Position numbers and translations under genes: made by a program
Part shown: in pieces, positions 6,104-7,532 of the stretch
Position numbering within the stretch: position 1 is the first letter of the stretch
Layout of the letters: each line of letters starts with the position of its first letter
Notes under the pieces: generated by a model
The model's input: only the letters and a program-made list of their open reading frames with translations
The model's database searches: none
What the model was told of the DNA's origin: nothing
Assembly: GCA_019695455.1 (NCBI GenBank)
Contig: JAEUAC010000414.1
Coordinates: 1 to 7,532, forward strand
Length of the DNA: 7,532 bases
Reading direction: 5' to 3'
Source of the DNA: Methylorubrum extorquens
GTDB lineage: Bacteria > Pseudomonadota > Alphaproteobacteria > Rhizobiales > Beijerinckiaceae

Positions 6104-7532
6104 GTGAGCGACTACGTCCCGCCCTTTCCCGCGCGCCCCGCCAAGCCCTACGGGCCGATCGGCACCCTGCGCCGGCTGCGCCGCAACTTTCTGGAGGTCT
6201 GGACCGAGAAGGCCTTTTCGGCCCAGTTCATGCAGACCCAGCTCCTCACCCGTAAGGTGTTCATCTGCAACGCGCCGGACACGGTGCAGCACGTCTTCTC
6301 GACGCGGAACGCGTCGTTCGAGCGCAAGTCCGCCCAGATGCGGCACGCGCTGGAGCCCCTGCTCGGCGACGGCCTCTTCATCTCGGACGGCGAGACCTGG
6401 CGCCGGCGGCGCAAGCTGGTCGGGCCCGTCATCCACGTCTCGAAGCTCGGCGAGTTCGCGCCCGTCATGGTGGACACGATCGTCGAGACCCGGGACCGCT
6501 GGGCGGCCCTGCCCGAGGGGGCCGAGATCGACGCCCTGTCGGACATGGCCGAGCTCACGGCCGAGATCATCTGCCGGACCATCTTCGGCCGCCAGCTCGG
6601 CGGCGACCACGCCCGGGAGGTCGTGGAGGGCTTCTCCGACTACCAGCGGCTCGTCGGCCAGACGGACGCGCTGTCGCTCCTCGGCCTGCCCGAATGGCTG
6701 CCGCGCTTCCACCGCCCCGGCCTGAAGACCGCGACCGCCCGCATCCACGGCGTGCTCGACGGCATCATCGCCGATTACCGCGCCCGCGGCGACGCGAAGG
6801 ACGCCTCCGTCATCGGCCACCTCCTCGACGCGGTCGACGAGGAGACGGGCGAGCGGATGGACGACGAGGCGCTCCGCAACGAGGCGGCCGTGATCTTCAT
6901 GGCCGGCCACGAGACGACCGCGAACACGCTCGCCTGGGCGTGGTTCCTCGTCTCCCAGGTGCCCGAGGTCGAGGCGAAGCTGCATGCCGAGCTCGATTCC
7001 GTGCTCGGCGGCCGGGCGCCGACCCTCGCCGACGTGCCGCGGCTCCGCTACGCGCGCGCCGTCGTCGAGGAGACGCTGCGGCTCTACCCGCCGGTCCCGA
7101 TCCTCGCCCGCGAGGCCCTGGAGGAGGAGACGATCCGCGGCCGCCGCGTGCCGAAGGGGTCGCTCGTGATGGCGGTGCCGTGGCTCATCCACCGCCACAC
7201 GCAGCTCTGGGACCGGCCGGACCATTTCGACCCGGAGCGCTTCATGCCGGGCGGGCAGGGGCCGCGATCGAAGTTCTCCTACGTGCCCTTCGCCATCGGG
7301 CCCCGCATCTGCGCGGGCCTGTCCTTCGGCCTCACGGAGGCGATCCTGTCGCTCGCGACGCTCGCCGACGTCGTGACGCTGCGGCTGAAGCCGGGCCACG
7401 ACGTCCAGCCGCTCTGCCGCCTCACGCTGCGTCCCGGCGACCGCCTGCCCATGACCGTCCATGGTCGCGTGCGTGCTGGCCGACCCCGGCGGGGATCTGG
7501 GCGAGCCGCGGGGGATGGTCGGGCGCCGGGGG
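6104..7532 (+). CDS. Cytochrome P450 monooxygenase (frame open at window edge)
   Basis: P450s use a heme thiolate to insert one oxygen atom into a substrate, with electrons from a separate ferredoxin or reductase. The visible motifs, in order, are all intact: the C-helix pair W99/R103 in GETWRRRRKL; the I-helix oxygen-activation motif AGHETT (267-272); the K-helix ExxR, E323 to R326, in EETLRLYPP; FDPERF (375-380); and the heme loop FAIGPRICAG with the iron ligand Cys403. There is no signal peptide or membrane anchor, so it is a soluble bacterial type. The start is GTG 6104, giving a SDYVPPFPARP N-terminus; the first in-frame ATG is about 42 codons later and would remove conserved sequence. 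The Shine-Dalgarno sequence is weak. Recognisable P450 sequence ends around RLPMTVH (447-453), where relatives usually stop, but no in-frame stop follows before the edge. No redox partner gene is in the window. The substrate is unknown; fatty acids or hydrophobic aromatics are plausible. Confidence 0.92.
   Translation, partial: MSDYVPPFPARPAKPYGPIGTLRRLRRNFLEVWTEKAFSAQFMQTQLLTRKVFICNAPDTVQHVFSTRNASFERKSAQMRHALEPLLGDGLFISDGETWRRRRKLVGPVIHVSKLGEFAPVMVDTIVETRDRWAALPEGAEIDALSDMAELTAEIICRTIFGRQLGGDHAREVVEGFSDYQRLVGQTDALSLLGLPEWLPRFHRPGLKTATARIHGVLDGIIADYRARGDAKDASVIGHLLDAVDEETGERMDDEALRNEAAVIFMAGHETTANTLAWAWFLVSQVPEVEAKLHAELDSVLGGRAPTLADVPRLRYARAVVEETLRLYPPVPILAREALEEETIRGRRVPKGSLVMAVPWLIHRHTQLWDRPDHFDPERFMPGGQGPRSKFSYVPFAIGPRICAGLSFGLTEAILSLATLADVVTLRLKPGHDVQPLCRLTLRPGDRLPMTVHGRVRAGRPRRGSGRAAGDGRAPG
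7461..7532 (+). CDS. Possible start of a downstream gene or shifted P450 tail (uncertain)
   Basis: From ATG 7461, one base out of phase with the P450 codons, 24 codons run to the edge and read MVACVLADPGG then DLGEPRGMVGRRG. Every codon except GAT ends in G or C, as in the genes of this window, while the P450 frame over the same bases uses several codons ending in A or T. No ribosome binding site is seen before it. A minus-strand frame here is also GC-rich at third positions, reading into a TGA at 7424-7422, so a convergent gene end is a second possibility. I recognise no family in either. Confidence 0.2.
   Translation, partial: MVACVLADPGGDLGEPRGMVGRRG

Noticed and set aside
5707..6255. A 182-codon plus-strand frame across the oxidoreductase/P450 gap
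   Set aside because: It overlaps the oxidoreductase antisense and the P450 out of frame, and its sequence has no recognisable character.
6086..7462. A 458-codon minus-strand frame over the P450
   Set aside because: The plus strand carries every P450 motif, including the heme Cys loop. The minus product has no domain and only reflects the absence of stops.
1..7532. CRISPR arrays, tRNA or rRNA genes, insertion sequences, toxin-antitoxin or phage genes
   Set aside because: No regularly spaced repeats, cloverleaf, transposase or phage-like frames were seen. The gaps between genes are short and the base composition is even.

Overview
The window is very GC-rich (roughly 70% or more by eye), with a strong preference for G or C at third codon positions. 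Together with the gene families present, this suggests an alphaproteobacterium of the Rhizobiales, and Methylobacterium or a close relative is the best guess. That placement is an inference from composition and protein style; no rRNA or other marker gene is present.

There are four substantial genes. (1) Bases 1-892, minus strand: the N-terminal 297 codons of a long-chain acyl-CoA synthetase-type AMP-forming ligase, cut by the left edge. (2) Bases 1115-2296, plus strand: a complete 393-residue MFS transporter, divergent from the ligase across a 222-base gap. (3) Bases 2346-5852, minus strand: a complete 1168-residue fused indolepyruvate ferredoxin oxidoreductase (IorA-type and IorB-type halves in one chain), convergent with the transporter across 49 bases. 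(4) Bases 6104-7532, plus strand: a cytochrome P450, divergent from the oxidoreductase across a 251-base gap. Its recognisable P450 region is essentially complete, but its frame stays open to the right edge.

The two divergent gaps hold the likely regulatory sequence. The oxidoreductase/P450 gap has a near-perfect 21-bp palindrome overlapping a possible promoter for the oxidoreductase, and a second palindrome closer to the P450. The ligase/transporter gap has one clear inverted repeat. The convergent gap holds GC-rich hairpins that could end both transcripts.

No two of the four genes share a strand as neighbours, so there is no operon in the window and each is probably its own unit. A loose link is possible: the oxidoreductase makes arylacetyl-CoA from arylpyruvates, the ligase makes acyl-CoA from free acids, and a P450 could hydroxylate fatty or aromatic substrates. 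Nothing in the sequence proves a shared pathway. I found no tRNA, rRNA, CRISPR array, insertion sequence or phage gene. This looks like ordinary chromosomal metabolism. The points most worth a second look are the palindrome, the odd cysteine pattern of the oxidoreductase, and the change of coding frame at the end of the P450.
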